52,026 bases of DNA. It comes from Bacteroidaceae bacterium (GTDB lineage Bacteria > Bacteroidota > Bacteroidia > Bacteroidales > Bacteroidaceae). A model generated the notes under the pieces. That model had not been told where the DNA came from. It made no database searches and saw only the letters and a list, made by a program, of their open reading frames with translations. Below are positions 42,483 through 51,824 of the stretch, one piece after another; positions within the stretch are counted from its first letter, which is position 1; every line of letters begins with the position of its first letter. The translations under genes were made by a program, and so were the position numbers. The stretch covers positions 1-52,026 of the forward strand of contig JAFZFO010000066.1 of NCBI GenBank assembly GCA_017555845.1, read 5' to 3'.

Positions 42483-43784
42483 TTACTTCTCAACAGTACC
42501 CATCAAATCGAATTCTGTAGCATCGGTAATGCGTACATTGTAGAAATTGCCTATTGTGAGCTCTCCCTCATTGACATGGATAAGCACTTCGGTATCGACA
42601 TCAGGCGAATCGAACTCTGTGCGGCCTATGTAATAGTCACCTTCCACTCTGTCAATGACAGTCTTGTAGACATTGCCTGTCTTCGCCTCATTAAGGCGTG
42701 TCGAGATTCTCTGCTGTACCTCCATCAGACGGTCAAGACGCTCCTGCTTTTTCTTTTTGGAGATGCTGTCGCGATAATTCTCGGCAGCGAATGTACCCTC
42801 CTCCTCGCAATAGGCAAACGCGCCAAGACGGTCGAACTTCGCCCATTTTACAAAGTCCATAAGCTCCTCGAACTCTTTCTCGCCCTCACCGGGGAAACCC
42901 ACCATCATTGTTGTACGCAGGCAGATACCTGGAACCTCCTCACGCATTCTCTCAACAAGAGCATATGTATCCTCTTTGGTCACATTACGGTGCATCTTCT
43001 TCAATACCTTTGTGCTCACATGCTGCAATGCAATGTCAAGGTACTTGCACACGTTGTCCCTCTCGCGCATCACACGCAACAGGTCATAAGGGAAGTTGGT
43101 TGGATAGGCATAGTGCAGACGGATCCACTCCACACCCTCAATATCCGAGATGCGCTCAACCAACTGGGCAATGCTCTGCTTCTTGTAAAGGTCAACACCG
43201 TAGAATGTGAGTTCCTGTGCAATGATCTGGAACTCCTTGACGCCTTTTGCAACAAGACCACGCACCTCATCTACAATCTCCTCAATGGGACGTGACTTGT
43301 GCGCACCGGTTATGATGGGAATTGCACAATATGCACAACGGCGGTTACAACCCTCGGAAATCTTTATATACGCGTAGTGTCCTGGTGTTGTCAACACACG
43401 TTCCTGAGCCAAATCCTCACGATACTGCTGTTTGAGGTCGGCAAGCAGCTCTGTCCAGTTGAACTTGCCATAGAACTTGTCAACCTATGTAATCTCCTCG
43501 CGAAGTTCATCAAGATAGCGCTCCGACAGGCAGCCCATGACATAGAGTTTTTTCAGATCGCCCTCTTCTTTACGCTGGCAGAACTCAAGAATCATGTTAA
43601 TCGATTCCTGCTTCGCATCGCCAATGAAGCCACAGGTGTTTATTACAGCAATCTCGCCACAAGGCTCCTCGCTGTCGTGGGTAACCTCGTATCCACACTC
43701 CTGTAATTGACGCATGAGATGCTCCGAATCGACAAGATTCTTTGAACATCCCATTGTTATGACATCTACACGGTTCTTTTTCAT
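42483..43784 (-). pseudogene. rimO: rimO, interrupted by an in-frame TAG at codon 100
   Basis: The frame from 43784 to 42483 is one RimO (ribosomal protein S12 methylthiotransferase) of 433 codons, the normal length, broken only by a TAG at 43487-43485. Before it: the N-terminal methylthiotransferase domain with three cluster cysteines (MGCSKNLVD, NTCGF, MGCLSERY). After it, in the same frame: VDKFYGKFNWTELLADLK, the radical SAM motif CNRRCAYCAIP and a C-terminal TRAM domain. Homologues have Gln or Glu at this site, so a single C-to-T or G-to-T change explains it. Products would be a 99-residue fragment and perhaps a radical SAM part from an internal TTG (43412). Real inactivation, read-through or a sequencing error are the options. 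Four bases from ftsY. Confidence 0.85.
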
Positions 43785-43788
43785 CTTT

Positions 43789-44742
43789 TTATCCGAATAA
43801 TGAATCTACAAACTCCTCGCGGTTAAAAATCTGCAAATGGTCGATACCCTCGCCCAAACCAATATACTTCACTGGAATCTTGAACTGATCACTGATACCA
43901 ATTACGACACCACCCTTTGCTGTACCATCGAGTTTGGTAATCGCAAGCGATGTAACCTCGGTAGCCTTGGTAAACTGCTTTGCCTGCTCAAAGGCATTCT
44001 GGCCTGTAGAGCCGTCAAGTACAAGCATCACATCGTTTGGAGCACCCGGAACAACCTTCTGCATCACATTCTTGATCTTGGTGAGCTCATTCATCAGACC
44101 CACCTTGTTGTGCAGACGGCCCGCAGTGTCAATGATCACGACATCGGCATTGTTGGCAACAGCCGATGAGAGTGTGTCATATGCAACCGAAGCCGGGTCT
44201 GAGCCCATTCCCTGCTTGATGACAGGAACATCGGCACGGTGTCCCCACTCTACAAGCTGCTCTACAGCAGCTGCACGGAATGTATCGGCGGCGCCAAGAT
44301 AAACCTTCTTGCCGGCTTTCTTGTACTGGTGTGCAAGTTTACCGATTGTGGTTGTCTTTCCAACGCCGTTGACACCTACGACCATAATCACGTATGGGTT
44401 ACCCGGTGTTGCAGGGATGTCGAAAGAACCGCCATCCTCTGTATTGTTCTCCATCAACAGCTGTGCAATCTCATCTTTGAGCAGTTTGTTAAGTTCGTTT
44501 GTGTTCATGAATTTGTCGCGTGAAGCACGTTTCTGCACGCGGTCAATGATCTTCAGCGTAGTCTCTACACCAACATCCGATGTAACGAGCACCTCCTCGA
44601 GGTTGTCGAGTACCTCATCATCAATCTCGCTCTTGCCGGCAATGGCGCGGGCTATCTTGCTGAAAACACTTTGCTTTGTCTTTGAAAGTCCCTGGTCAAG
44701 GACCTCCTTCTTCTCTTTGCTAAAAAAACTGAATATTCCCAT
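43789..44742 (-). CDS. ftsY: Signal recognition particle receptor FtsY
   Basis: 317 residues from the ATG at 44742 (the longer frame begins with a TTG). N-terminal helical N domain, then GTPase motifs: GVNGVGKTTTIGKL (G1), DTFRAAAVEQL (G2), DTAGRLHNK (G3), TKLDGTAKGG (G4), and the closing GLGEGIDHLQIFN. The acidic A domain is short, as in Bacteroidetes. With Ffh it brings ribosomes carrying membrane proteins to SecYEG. Located 61 bases downstream of lepA and 4 upstream of rimO. Confidence 0.96.
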   Translation of the reverse strand: MGIFSFFSKEKKEVLDQGLSKTKQSVFSKIARAIAGKSEIDDEVLDNLEEVLVTSDVGVETTLKIIDRVQKRASRDKFMNTNELNKLLKDEIAQLLMENNTEDGGSFDIPATPGNPYVIMVVGVNGVGKTTTIGKLAHQYKKAGKKVYLGAADTFRAAAVEQLVEWGHRADVPVIKQGMGSDPASVAYDTLSSAVANNADVVIIDTAGRLHNKVGLMNELTKIKNVMQKVVPGAPNDVMLVLDGSTGQNAFEQAKQFTKATEVTSLAITKLDGTAKGGVVIGISDQFKIPVKYIGLGEGIDHLQIFNREEFVDSLFG

Positions 44743-44803
44743 ATTCTTCAAAATATCGTTTCAAATCCATGGTTGCACACGGCAACCATCTGTCATTCAT
44801 CAA

Positions 44804-46585
44804 TTAGTCAAGCTTCAACACTGCGAGGAACGCCTTCTGTGGCACCTCAACATTACCTATCTGCTTCATACGTTTCTTACCCTTCTTCTGCTTCTCGAGC
44901 AACTTGCGCTTACGCGACACGTCGCCACCGTAACACTTCGCGGTCACATCCTTACGCACCTGTTTGATGGTCTCGCGTGCAATGATCTTTGTGCCGATAG
45001 CAGCTTGAAGCGCGATATCGAACTGCTGTCTTGGAATCAGGTCGCGCAACTTCTCGCACATCTGACGGCCAAGGCCATATGCATTGTCAACGTGTGTCAA
45101 TGTTGAAAGGGCATCTACAGGCTCGCCATTGAGCAGGATATCGAGTTTGATGAGCTTAGATGTCCTGAAGCCTGCAGGGTGATAGTCGAACGATGCATAA
45201 CCCTTTGAAATACTCTTGAGCTTGTCATAGAAGTCGATGACAATCTCGCCAAGTGGCAACAGGAAGCGGATATCCACACGGTTACCTGTGATGAACTCCT
45301 GCTTCAGCAACTCGCCACGCTTTGAAAGACAGAGTGTCATGATTGGACCGATGTACTCGGCACGTGTGATGATACTTGCGTTGATATATGGCTCCTCAAT
45401 GTGGTCAATGAGAGTCTGGTCGGGCATTCCACCTGGATTGTGCACCTCTTTTGCCTCGCCCTGCTTGTCATACACCATGTACGATACGTTAGGAACAGTT
45501 GTGATGACACTCATGTCGAACTCGCGGTCAAGACGCTCCTGTACAATCTCCATGTGCAGGAGACCAAGAAAACCGCAACGGAAACCGAAACCGAGAGCAG
45601 CCGACGACTCGGGAGAGAAAGTGAGCGATGCATCGTTGAGCTGCAGTTTCTCAAGCGAAGCACGCAAATCCTCGTAGTCCTCGGCATCAATTGGATATAC
45701 ACCCGCAAAGACCATTGGCTTTACCTCTTCAAAACCTGCAATGGCAGCAGAGCATGGACGCGCAATGTGGGTGATGGTATCGCCCACCTTTACCTCGCGT
45801 GATGTCTTGATACCCGAGATGATGTAACCCACGTCACCGGTACGCAACTCCTGACGTGGACAAAGATCCATCTTCAGTACACCTATTTCGTCGGCATCAT
45901 ACTCTTTACCGGTATTGAAGAACTTTACCTTGTCGCCCTTGCGAAGTACACCGTTCGTAATCTTGAAATATGCAATGATACCACGGAACGAGTTGAATAC
46001 AGAGTCAAAGATGAGCGCCTGCAATGGAGCCTCCTCATCGCCTACAGGCGCAGGGATACGCTCGACAACAGCAGCAAGAATATCCTCGACACCCAAACCG
46101 GTCTTACCCGAAGCCTCAATGATATCCTCTCTGTCGCAGCCGATAAGGTCAACGATTTCATCCTTTACCTCCTCGGGCATGGCGTTGATCATATCGCACT
46201 TGTTTACTACCGGAATAATCTCCAATCCATGGTCAACGGCCATATAGAGGTTGGAGATTGTCTGTGCCTGTACACCCTGTGTAGCATCAACTACCAGCAA
46301 TGCGCCCTCGCATGCTGCAATCGAACGCGACACCTCGTACGAGAAGTCAACGTGTCCCGGAGTGTCAATGAGGTTGAGAATATACTTCTCGCCCTTGTAC
46401 ATGTACTCCATCTGTATCGCGTGGCTCTTGATAGTGATACCGCGCTCCTTTTCGAGGTCCATGTTGTCAAGCATCTGTCCCTCGGTAATGTTTATGGTCT
46501 TTGTTGTCTCAAGCAGACGGTCGGCCAAGGTCGATTTACCATGGTCGATGTGAGCAATAATGCAAAAATTTCTGATTTTCTCCAT
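44804..46585 (-). CDS. lepA: Elongation factor 4 (LepA)
   Basis: 593 residues. I chose the ATG at 46585 ([19 protein letters not shown]), as in all LepA proteins; a TTG nine bases earlier is less likely. GTPase motifs: [26 protein letters not shown]. It ends with the LepA-specific C-terminal domain ([24 protein letters not shown]). LepA is a ribosome-bound GTPase that affects initiation and back-translocation. A hairpin CCGACA/TGTCGG lies in its leader (46620-46638). It heads the gene string lepA-ftsY-rimO-HU-HU/LysM. Confidence 0.96.
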   Translation of the reverse strand: MEKIRNFCIIAHIDHGKSTLADRLLETTKTINITEGQMLDNMDLEKERGITIKSHAIQMEYMYKGEKYILNLIDTPGHVDFSYEVSRSIAACEGALLVVDATQGVQAQTISNLYMAVDHGLEIIPVVNKCDMINAMPEEVKDEIVDLIGCDREDIIEASGKTGLGVEDILAAVVERIPAPVGDEEAPLQALIFDSVFNSFRGIIAYFKITNGVLRKGDKVKFFNTGKEYDADEIGVLKMDLCPRQELRTGDVGYIISGIKTSREVKVGDTITHIARPCSAAIAGFEEVKPMVFAGVYPIDAEDYEDLRASLEKLQLNDASLTFSPESSAALGFGFRCGFLGLLHMEIVQERLDREFDMSVITTVPNVSYMVYDKQGEAKEVHNPGGMPDQTLIDHIEEPYINASIITRAEYIGPIMTLCLSKRGELLKQEFITGNRVDIRFLLPLGEIVIDFYDKLKSISKGYASFDYHPAGFRTSKLIKLDILLNGEPVDALSTLTHVDNAYGLGRQMCEKLRDLIPRQQFDIALQAAIGTKIIARETIKQVRKDVTAKCYGGDVSRKRKLLEKQKKGKKRMKQIGNVEVPQKAFLAVLKLD

Positions 46586-46650
46586 ATATGTCAATTGTTT
46601 TTTTTTCGATGAAAATGAACCGACAGAACCCTTGTCGGCGAATTTAGCTG

Positions 46651-46658
46651 CAAATATA
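46651..46658 (-). promoter_or_regulatory. -7 box upstream of lepA
   Basis: The minus strand reads TATATTTG, matching TAnnTTTG, 66 bases before the lepA start. TTG lies only 12 bases further upstream, so the -33 element is not convincing. Confidence 0.45.
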
Positions 46659-46714
46659 CAAAATAAAAATCAATAATTTATTATATATATAATAACAAGA
46701 GCGCGAGAAATTTT

Positions 46715-46777
46715 CATAATGCGGAAATCCCACAAAAAGTGCAGCCGTTGTGCTTCGCATGAAAAATCCGCATCATG
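46715..46777. repeat. Nested inverted repeat in intergenic DNA
   Basis: CAT-A-ATGCGGA (46715-46725) pairs with TCCGCAT-C-ATG (46767-46777) with one mismatch, and inside it CACAA (46731-46735) pairs with TTGTG (46748-46752). Palindromic enough to be a dispersed repeat or a structured RNA. Confidence 0.4.
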
Positions 46778-46874
46778 TAAATATGTTTGACAATTTATTG
46801 CCAAACCATGCACATTACATAAAAGTTTAACAAACAATATATAACATATTGTACACAAATTATTAATCATAAAC

Positions 46875-46914
46875 AAAAAACACATCAGCATCGGGTTTTC
46901 CAATGCTGATGTGT
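46875..46914 (-). terminator. Intrinsic terminator of the GH20 gene
   Basis: On the minus strand ACACATCAGCAT, an 11-base loop, ATGCTGATGTGT followed by TTTTT. Twelve-bp stem starting 22 bases after the GH20 stop. Confidence 0.9.
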
Positions 46915-46936
46915 AAAAGAATATCGGGCGTAAATC

Positions 46937-48613
46937 TTACTTGAATACGTGCTTTCCGTAATCGACGCCCTTCAACTGATAATACCTGGCTTCGCCCTGC
47001 AGGCGTCCGATAAAATCATCATAATCACGCTCTTCAGCAGGTGTCCATCCGGCCTCGGCTACAGCTACCAAACGTGGCAACATGAGGTACTGCACAACCG
47101 ATGGTTCAATCACCCACTCAGTCCAGAAGTTTGCCTGCACACCAAGATATTTAGGCTGCAGTTCCTCATCAACATTATTCATTGGCTTGTAGTTGTATAC
47201 ACGCTCAACTGTCTCATCACCATGGCCTTGCGACTTTGGCTCGGTCTCAAGCTTTGACTGACGACGGTTGATGTAATAAGGGATCTGTGGAGACAGAATG
47301 GTTGTCATTCCACGCATTGCAGCATCCTTTGCAGCACGGTCGGCACCAATCCACGCCATGATGGTTATATCCTTTCCAAGCGACTCTGTATTGCCATGCA
47401 GCACCTCATTCCAGAACACAAGCTTACGCTGCTTTTCTACAGGTTTCTGAGCCACATGATCAAGCAACTGCTTGTAGAAATGTATCTGCAAGTCGCGATA
47501 CTTGTCCGACCCAATCTCCTTCAGCAGCGCCTGACAATCGCTATTACGTTCCCATTTATATGTAGGGCACTCATCACCGCCAAGGTGTAGATAACCGAAT
47601 GGGAACAATTCAATCAATTCATCAATAACATCCTTTGCAAACTGCACAGCGAGCGGATTTGCCACATTGATAACATCGCTTGACACGCCCTGTGACAACC
47701 ATACCTCATGTTTGTTTTCAGGGTCACAGGCAAGGAATTCGGGGTAAGATGCAACCGCAGCTTGTGAATGTCCTGGAATATCAACCTCGGGGATAATCTC
47801 CACAAAGCGCTCCTTGGCATACTCAACAACCTCTTTAATCTCCTCGTGAGTATAAAAGCCGCCATAGCGTATACCATCGGGCTTCACATCACCCCATGCA
47901 CATACCTTGCTGTCGCGCCAAGCACCAATCTCTGTGAGTTTTGGATATTTCTTTATCTCTATGCGCCAGCCCTGATCCTCGGTCAAATGCCAATGAAAAC
48001 GGTTCATCTTATAGGTCGCCATCACATCAATAATCTTCTTTATCTCTTCCTTGCCATAGAAATGACGTCCCTCGTCAAGCATGAATCCGCGCCATGAGAA
48101 ACGTGGTTCATCAGCAATTTCAACGCATGGAACGCTCCATTCCCTAATGCTCTCATCAGGTACTCCTGCCATGACATTACGTGGCATCAACTGTTTCAAG
48201 GTCTGGAATGCATAGAAAAGGCCGGCAGGCTTTGCTGCTGTAATATCAATTCTTTTTGTTGTTACCGACAACTTGTACTCCTCTTCGGCCATATCACCGT
48301 CAATATGGATGACAATATGTGCATCGCCCTTCTTGCCGTACTTTACAGCATCTCCAAATGCGCTCTTTTGTTTCTTTGGAGTCGACTTTGCAAGTTTTAC
48401 ACCTGTGGTTTCTTTAAGTTCAACCACAAAGTTATCCACAACTTTCCTGAAATCGACATCCTTTGCCACTGGATAACAGATTACGACTTTCCCATTGAAA
48501 AGGAATTTGCCATTCTGCACATCCATCTTCGCCGGTTTAGGGATAATTGAAATCTCCTGAGCCTGCAGCGAGATACCAACAAGCAACAGCAGTGCAAAGA
48601 CTATTTTCTTCAT
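46937..48613 (-). CDS. Beta-N-acetylhexosaminidase, glycoside hydrolase family 20
   Basis: 558 residues. Signal peptide (1-18, LLLVGISLQA). Residues about 20-165 form the GH20b domain (IIPKPAKMDVQNG, IDITAAKPAGLFYAFQTLKQL), and 170-530 the TIM barrel: RFSWRGFMLDEGRHF, MNRFHWHLTEDQGWRIEI, IIPEVDIPGHSQAA, and the catalytic pair D347-E348 in HLGGDEC. It uses substrate-assisted catalysis on terminal GlcNAc or GalNAc, and in this lineage would act on host glycans or peptidoglycan fragments in the periplasm. No lipobox. Starts 18 bases after the aminotransferase stop. Confidence 0.95.
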   Translation of the reverse strand: MKKIVFALLLLVGISLQAQEISIIPKPAKMDVQNGKFLFNGKVVICYPVAKDVDFRKVVDNFVVELKETTGVKLAKSTPKKQKSAFGDAVKYGKKGDAHIVIHIDGDMAEEEYKLSVTTKRIDITAAKPAGLFYAFQTLKQLMPRNVMAGVPDESIREWSVPCVEIADEPRFSWRGFMLDEGRHFYGKEEIKKIIDVMATYKMNRFHWHLTEDQGWRIEIKKYPKLTEIGAWRDSKVCAWGDVKPDGIRYGGFYTHEEIKEVVEYAKERFVEIIPEVDIPGHSQAAVASYPEFLACDPENKHEVWLSQGVSSDVINVANPLAVQFAKDVIDELIELFPFGYLHLGGDECPTYKWERNSDCQALLKEIGSDKYRDLQIHFYKQLLDHVAQKPVEKQRKLVFWNEVLHGNTESLGKDITIMAWIGADRAAKDAAMRGMTTILSPQIPYYINRRQSKLETEPKSQGHGDETVERVYNYKPMNNVDEELQPKYLGVQANFWTEWVIEPSVVQYLMLPRLVAVAEAGWTPAEERDYDDFIGRLQGEARYYQLKGVDYGKHVFK

Positions 48614-48631
48614 ATTATAATAGATTATAAG

Positions 48632-49933
48632 TTAGTGATTCTCATTGAATAAACGCAATCTTTCCTCAAGCATTGCATAATGATGGGGTTTGATGTTTGA
48701 TGAACATGCACGTATTCCCTTGCGCACGCCACCTGTAGTGGCAAGGTCAATGCCGCTCACACCATAATAGAGCAGTTCCTTCAACAGTTCGCCGCCATCC
48801 ATATCCTTATAGCCGATGGTAAAGAAGAAGCCGTCACTCACAGGCTCATCAACATCCTTGTCATAAACAATGCTGAAGCCATTGCGCAACAGGATATCCT
48901 TGATGCGGGCAGTACGCTCGGCATACTCCTTTATATCGCCAACGAAGTCATACTCGCCGTCGCATGCAGCCTTGAACATCGCGGCCAATGCACACTGTGC
49001 CGAGTGTGACACACCCGATGAGAACGAATACAGGAAAACGTATGCAAATGCTGCACCAAAACGTGCAATACCGTAGCGCTGTTTCAGAGCATCGTATGCT
49101 CTGTTGTACAAGACATCAGAGATACATGCGACAGCTATTCGTTGCCCGGCATAGCTGAATATCTTGGAGGCGCTTATGAGAAGGATGTAGTTATCGGTAT
49201 ACTTTGACACACTTGGCTGGAAAGGCGGCTCAAAAGGACGGCTCATGTCGCGACGGAAATCCATCGTCATATATGCCAGATCTTCAATGACTACAACATC
49301 ATGCTTTGTTGCCAGACGACCAATCGTTTCAAGTTCCTCATCCTTCAGGCACATCCATGTGGGGTTGTTTGGCGATGAGTAAAGGATAGCGCAGATATTG
49401 CCCTGTGCAAGATAGCTTTCCAATTTCTCCTCAAGCTTCTCACCACGGTATTCTGCAATGTCAAACGAGGCAATATTCACACCAATGACCTGTGCCTGCA
49501 TCTTCTGCACGGGAAAGCCCGGATCGATGTACAACACAGTGTCACGTTTCCCGTCAAGTTGCGAAGCAAGCATCAGCGAAGCAAACGAAGCCTGCATTGA
49601 GCCCACTGTTGGAATACAACCACTTGGTGCAATGTCGGTATCGACAAAAGCCTTCACAAAGCGCGAAGCCTCGTTCTTGAGTTCAGGAATACCGTCAATA
49701 ATGGGATATACCGATGCAACTCCACGCTGCAGAGCCTCACACTCGGCACGCACTCCCACCTCGGATGGTGGTAAGCCGGGAATACCCATTTCAAAATGGA
49801 TAAATTCAGTGCCGGTACGCGCCTCTACAGCACGCACAACAGCACCGATCTGGCGTATTGAAGCAGAGCGTATATCATCAATCTCGAGTTCTCTTACGAT
49901 TGAATCTACGATTTCTGAATTTACTATATGCAT
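48632..49933 (-). CDS. PLP-dependent aminotransferase, class I/II
   Basis: 433 residues of fold-type I. The PLP lysine is K257 in SASKIFSYAGQR; IEDLAY (Asp218) holds the pyridine nitrogen; YSSPNNPT and the phosphate-binding residues are in place. The N-terminus (SIRQIGAVVRAVEARTG) and the GIPGLPPSEVGV motif are those of a Bacteroidetes branch near aspartate/alanine aminotransferases; the substrate cannot be named. Followed after 18 bases by GH20, so probably one transcript. Confidence 0.9.
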   Translation of the reverse strand: MHIVNSEIVDSIVRELEIDDIRSASIRQIGAVVRAVEARTGTEFIHFEMGIPGLPPSEVGVRAECEALQRGVASVYPIIDGIPELKNEASRFVKAFVDTDIAPSGCIPTVGSMQASFASLMLASQLDGKRDTVLYIDPGFPVQKMQAQVIGVNIASFDIAEYRGEKLEEKLESYLAQGNICAILYSSPNNPTWMCLKDEELETIGRLATKHDVVVIEDLAYMTMDFRRDMSRPFEPPFQPSVSKYTDNYILLISASKIFSYAGQRIAVACISDVLYNRAYDALKQRYGIARFGAAFAYVFLYSFSSGVSHSAQCALAAMFKAACDGEYDFVGDIKEYAERTARIKDILLRNGFSIVYDKDVDEPVSDGFFFTIGYKDMDGGELLKELLYYGVSGIDLATTGGVRKGIRACSSNIKPHHYAMLEERLRLFNENH

Positions 49934-50093
49934 TCTTTATTGGTCTTCTCCTTGACTTGTTCTCAATTCTTGCACTCTTTTCGGCCTTCTTCATCAACCT
50001 CTTTGTCTTGGCCTTGCTAAGCACCTTCTTTGCAACACGGGATATATCCTTCCCTTTCTTCTTGTAAATGATATACAACAATATAGGTATCAT
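49878..50093 (-). CDS. Possible small, very basic protein overlapping the aminotransferase start
   Basis: 71 codons from the ATG at 50093, overlapping the first 56 bases of the aminotransferase. It has a short hydrophobic N-terminus (MIPILLYIIY) and then a Lys/Arg-rich chain. It fills the space between ettA and the aminotransferase and would explain why that gap is 190 bases, but the hydrophobic part is too short for a membrane helix and the composition could arise by chance. Treated as doubtful. Confidence 0.3.
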   Translation of the reverse strand: MIPILLYIIYKKKGKDISRVAKKVLSKAKTKRLMKKAEKSARIENKSRRRPIKNAYSKFRNRRFNRKRTRD

Positions 50094-50110
50094 AACTGCA
50101 AGAGTTTATG

Positions 50111-50136
50111 GGAGGACTAACCGCGCTTAGTCCTCC
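50111..50136 (-). promoter_or_regulatory. Hairpin spanning the ettA stop codon
   Basis: GGAGGACTAA and TTAGTCCTCC form a perfect 10-bp stem around a six-base GC-rich loop. The ettA stop TAA lies in the stem. No U-tract follows on either strand. Confidence 0.6.
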
Positions 50137-51824
50137 ATCAATTTGCGATAACGTGCCTTCTTGGGCTCTTCAATTCCCAAACGACGCATCTTGTTCTCCT
50201 CGTAGTCAGAGTATGAACCCTCGAAGCTGAACACGTTGCCATCACCCTCGAATGCGATGATGTGTGTACAGATACGGTCGAGGAACCAACGGTCGTGGCT
50301 GATGACTACAGCACAACCTGCAAAATTCTCAAGACCCTCCTCAAGCGCACGCAATGTATTTACGTCAATATCATTAGTAGGCTCATCGAGGAGCAACACG
50401 TTACCACCCTCTTTGAGCGCCATTGCAAGGTGCAGGCGGTTACGCTCACCACCTGAGAGCACGCCGCACTTCTTCTCCTGGTCGGCACCCGAGAAGTTGA
50501 AGCGTGAGAGGTATGCACGCACGTTGATTTCCTTGCCACCAAGGCGCATGAGCTCGTTACCCTGGCTCATAACCTCGTAAACACTCTTGTCAGCAACGAT
50601 ATCCTTGTGGTTCTGGTCAACGTAAGCAATCTTCACTGTCTCGCCGACCTCGAAGGTACCCTCGTCAGCAGTCTCAAGACCCATAATCATGCGGAACAGG
50701 GTTGTCTTACCGGCTCCGTTAGGACCAATCACACCCACAATGCCGTTAGGTGGCAACATGAAGTTGAGATTGCTAAAGAGGTGCTTGCTGCCGAATGACT
50801 TACCGATATTTTCGGCATTGATAACCTTGTTACCCAAACGTGGACCGTTGGGGATAAAAATTTCGAGTTTTTCCTCGCGCTCCTTCTGGTCCTCGTTGAG
50901 CATGCGCTCATAAGAGTTCAAACGAGCCTTACCCTTTGCCTGACGAGCCTTTGGCGACATGCGCACCCACTCGAGCTCGCGCTCAAGAGTCTTGCGGCGT
51001 TTGCTTGCACTCTTCTCCTCCTGCTCCATACGCTTTGTCTTCTGGTCGAGCCAAGATGAGTAGTTACCCTGCCAGGGAATTCCCTCACCACGGTCAAGCT
51101 CAAGAATCCAGCCTGCAACATCATCAAGGAAGTAACGGTCGTGGGTTACGGCAATTACAGTACCTTCGTACTGGTTCAGGTGCTGCTCAAGCCAGTCGAT
51201 ACTCTCGGCATCGAGGTGGTTGGTAGGCTCGTCGAGCAGGAGCACGTCGGGCTTTGAAAGCAAAAGACGGCAAAGAGCCACACGGCGGCGCTCACCACCC
51301 GAGAGGTGGTCAACGAGTTCATCAGGAGCCGGGCAACGCAGTGCAGCCATGGCACGCTCCAACTTGCTCTCAAGGTTCCATGCATCGGTTGCATCAATTA
51401 TATCCTGCAGCTCGGCCTGGCGCGCAAAAAGCTCGTTCATCTTGTCGGCATCCTCGTAATACTCTGGCAAGCCGAACTTCATATTGATCTCCTCGTACTC
51501 AGCAAGGGCATCAACAGTAGCCTGCACACCCTCCTTCACGCAGTCCATTACGGTCTTGCCATCCTGCAAGTGTGGTTCCTGTGGAAGGTAACCCACTGAA
51601 TAGCCGGGTGACCATACCACATTACCCTGATAGTCATTATCAAGGCCTGCAATAATCTTCATGAGGGTAGACTTACCCGCACCGTTCATACCCACGATAC
51701 CGATCTTCGCTCCATAGAAGAACGAAAGATAGATATTCTTCAACACCTGCTTGTTTGTCTGTTTGATGGTCTTGCTAAGGCCGACCATCGAAAAGATGAT
51801 TTTCTTGTCGTCAACTGTTGCCAT
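50127..51824 (-). CDS. ettA: EttA-type ABC-F translational throttle protein
   Basis: 565 residues, about the E. coli EttA length. Two ATPase cassettes: Walker A GMNGAGKST and GPNGAGKTT, signatures LSGGERRRVALC and LSGGERNRLHLA, Walker B LLLDEPTNHLD and LLLDEPTNDID. Between them is the P-site tRNA interaction motif region rich in basic residues (ASKRRKTLERELEWVRMSPKARQAKGKARL), and it carries the EttA arm. It binds the ribosomal E site and gates the first peptide bond by ADP/ATP ratio. Cytoplasmic. A -7-like box TATCTTCG is at 51872-51879. Confidence 0.95.
   Translation of the reverse strand: MATVDDKKIIFSMVGLSKTIKQTNKQVLKNIYLSFFYGAKIGIVGMNGAGKSTLMKIIAGLDNDYQGNVVWSPGYSVGYLPQEPHLQDGKTVMDCVKEGVQATVDALAEYEEINMKFGLPEYYEDADKMNELFARQAELQDIIDATDAWNLESKLERAMAALRCPAPDELVDHLSGGERRRVALCRLLLSKPDVLLLDEPTNHLDAESIDWLEQHLNQYEGTVIAVTHDRYFLDDVAGWILELDRGEGIPWQGNYSSWLDQKTKRMEQEEKSASKRRKTLERELEWVRMSPKARQAKGKARLNSYERMLNEDQKEREEKLEIFIPNGPRLGNKVINAENIGKSFGSKHLFSNLNFMLPPNGIVGVIGPNGAGKTTLFRMIMGLETADEGTFEVGETVKIAYVDQNHKDIVADKSVYEVMSQGNELMRLGGKEINVRAYLSRFNFSGADQEKKCGVLSGGERNRLHLAMALKEGGNVLLLDEPTNDIDVNTLRALEEGLENFAGCAVVISHDRWFLDRICTHIIAFEGDGNVFSFEGSYSDYEENKMRRLGIEEPKKARYRKLMED

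Larger units (their letters stand above)
46586..46936. other. 350-base intergenic region between lepA and the GH20 gene
   Basis: Contains, on the minus strand, a -7 box TATATTTG (46651-46658) and leader hairpin (46620-46638) for lepA, a nested inverted repeat at 46715-46777, and the GH20 terminator (46875-46914). The open frame 46670-46903 (77 codons) has no coding character. Nothing else recognised. Confidence 0.6.

Noticed and set aside
42483-43412. Second half of rimO as an independent radical SAM gene from a TTG
   Set aside because: It is in the same frame as the first half, lacks the N-terminal cluster domain, and the joined length equals RimO, so one interrupted gene is the simpler reading.
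43485-43487. TAG as a reassigned sense codon
   Set aside because: addA in the same window ends with TAG followed by non-coding DNA, and no Pyl or suppressor genes are seen.
46670-46903. 77-codon minus-strand frame
   Set aside because: Runs through a palindrome and a terminator, has unlikely composition, and no start context.
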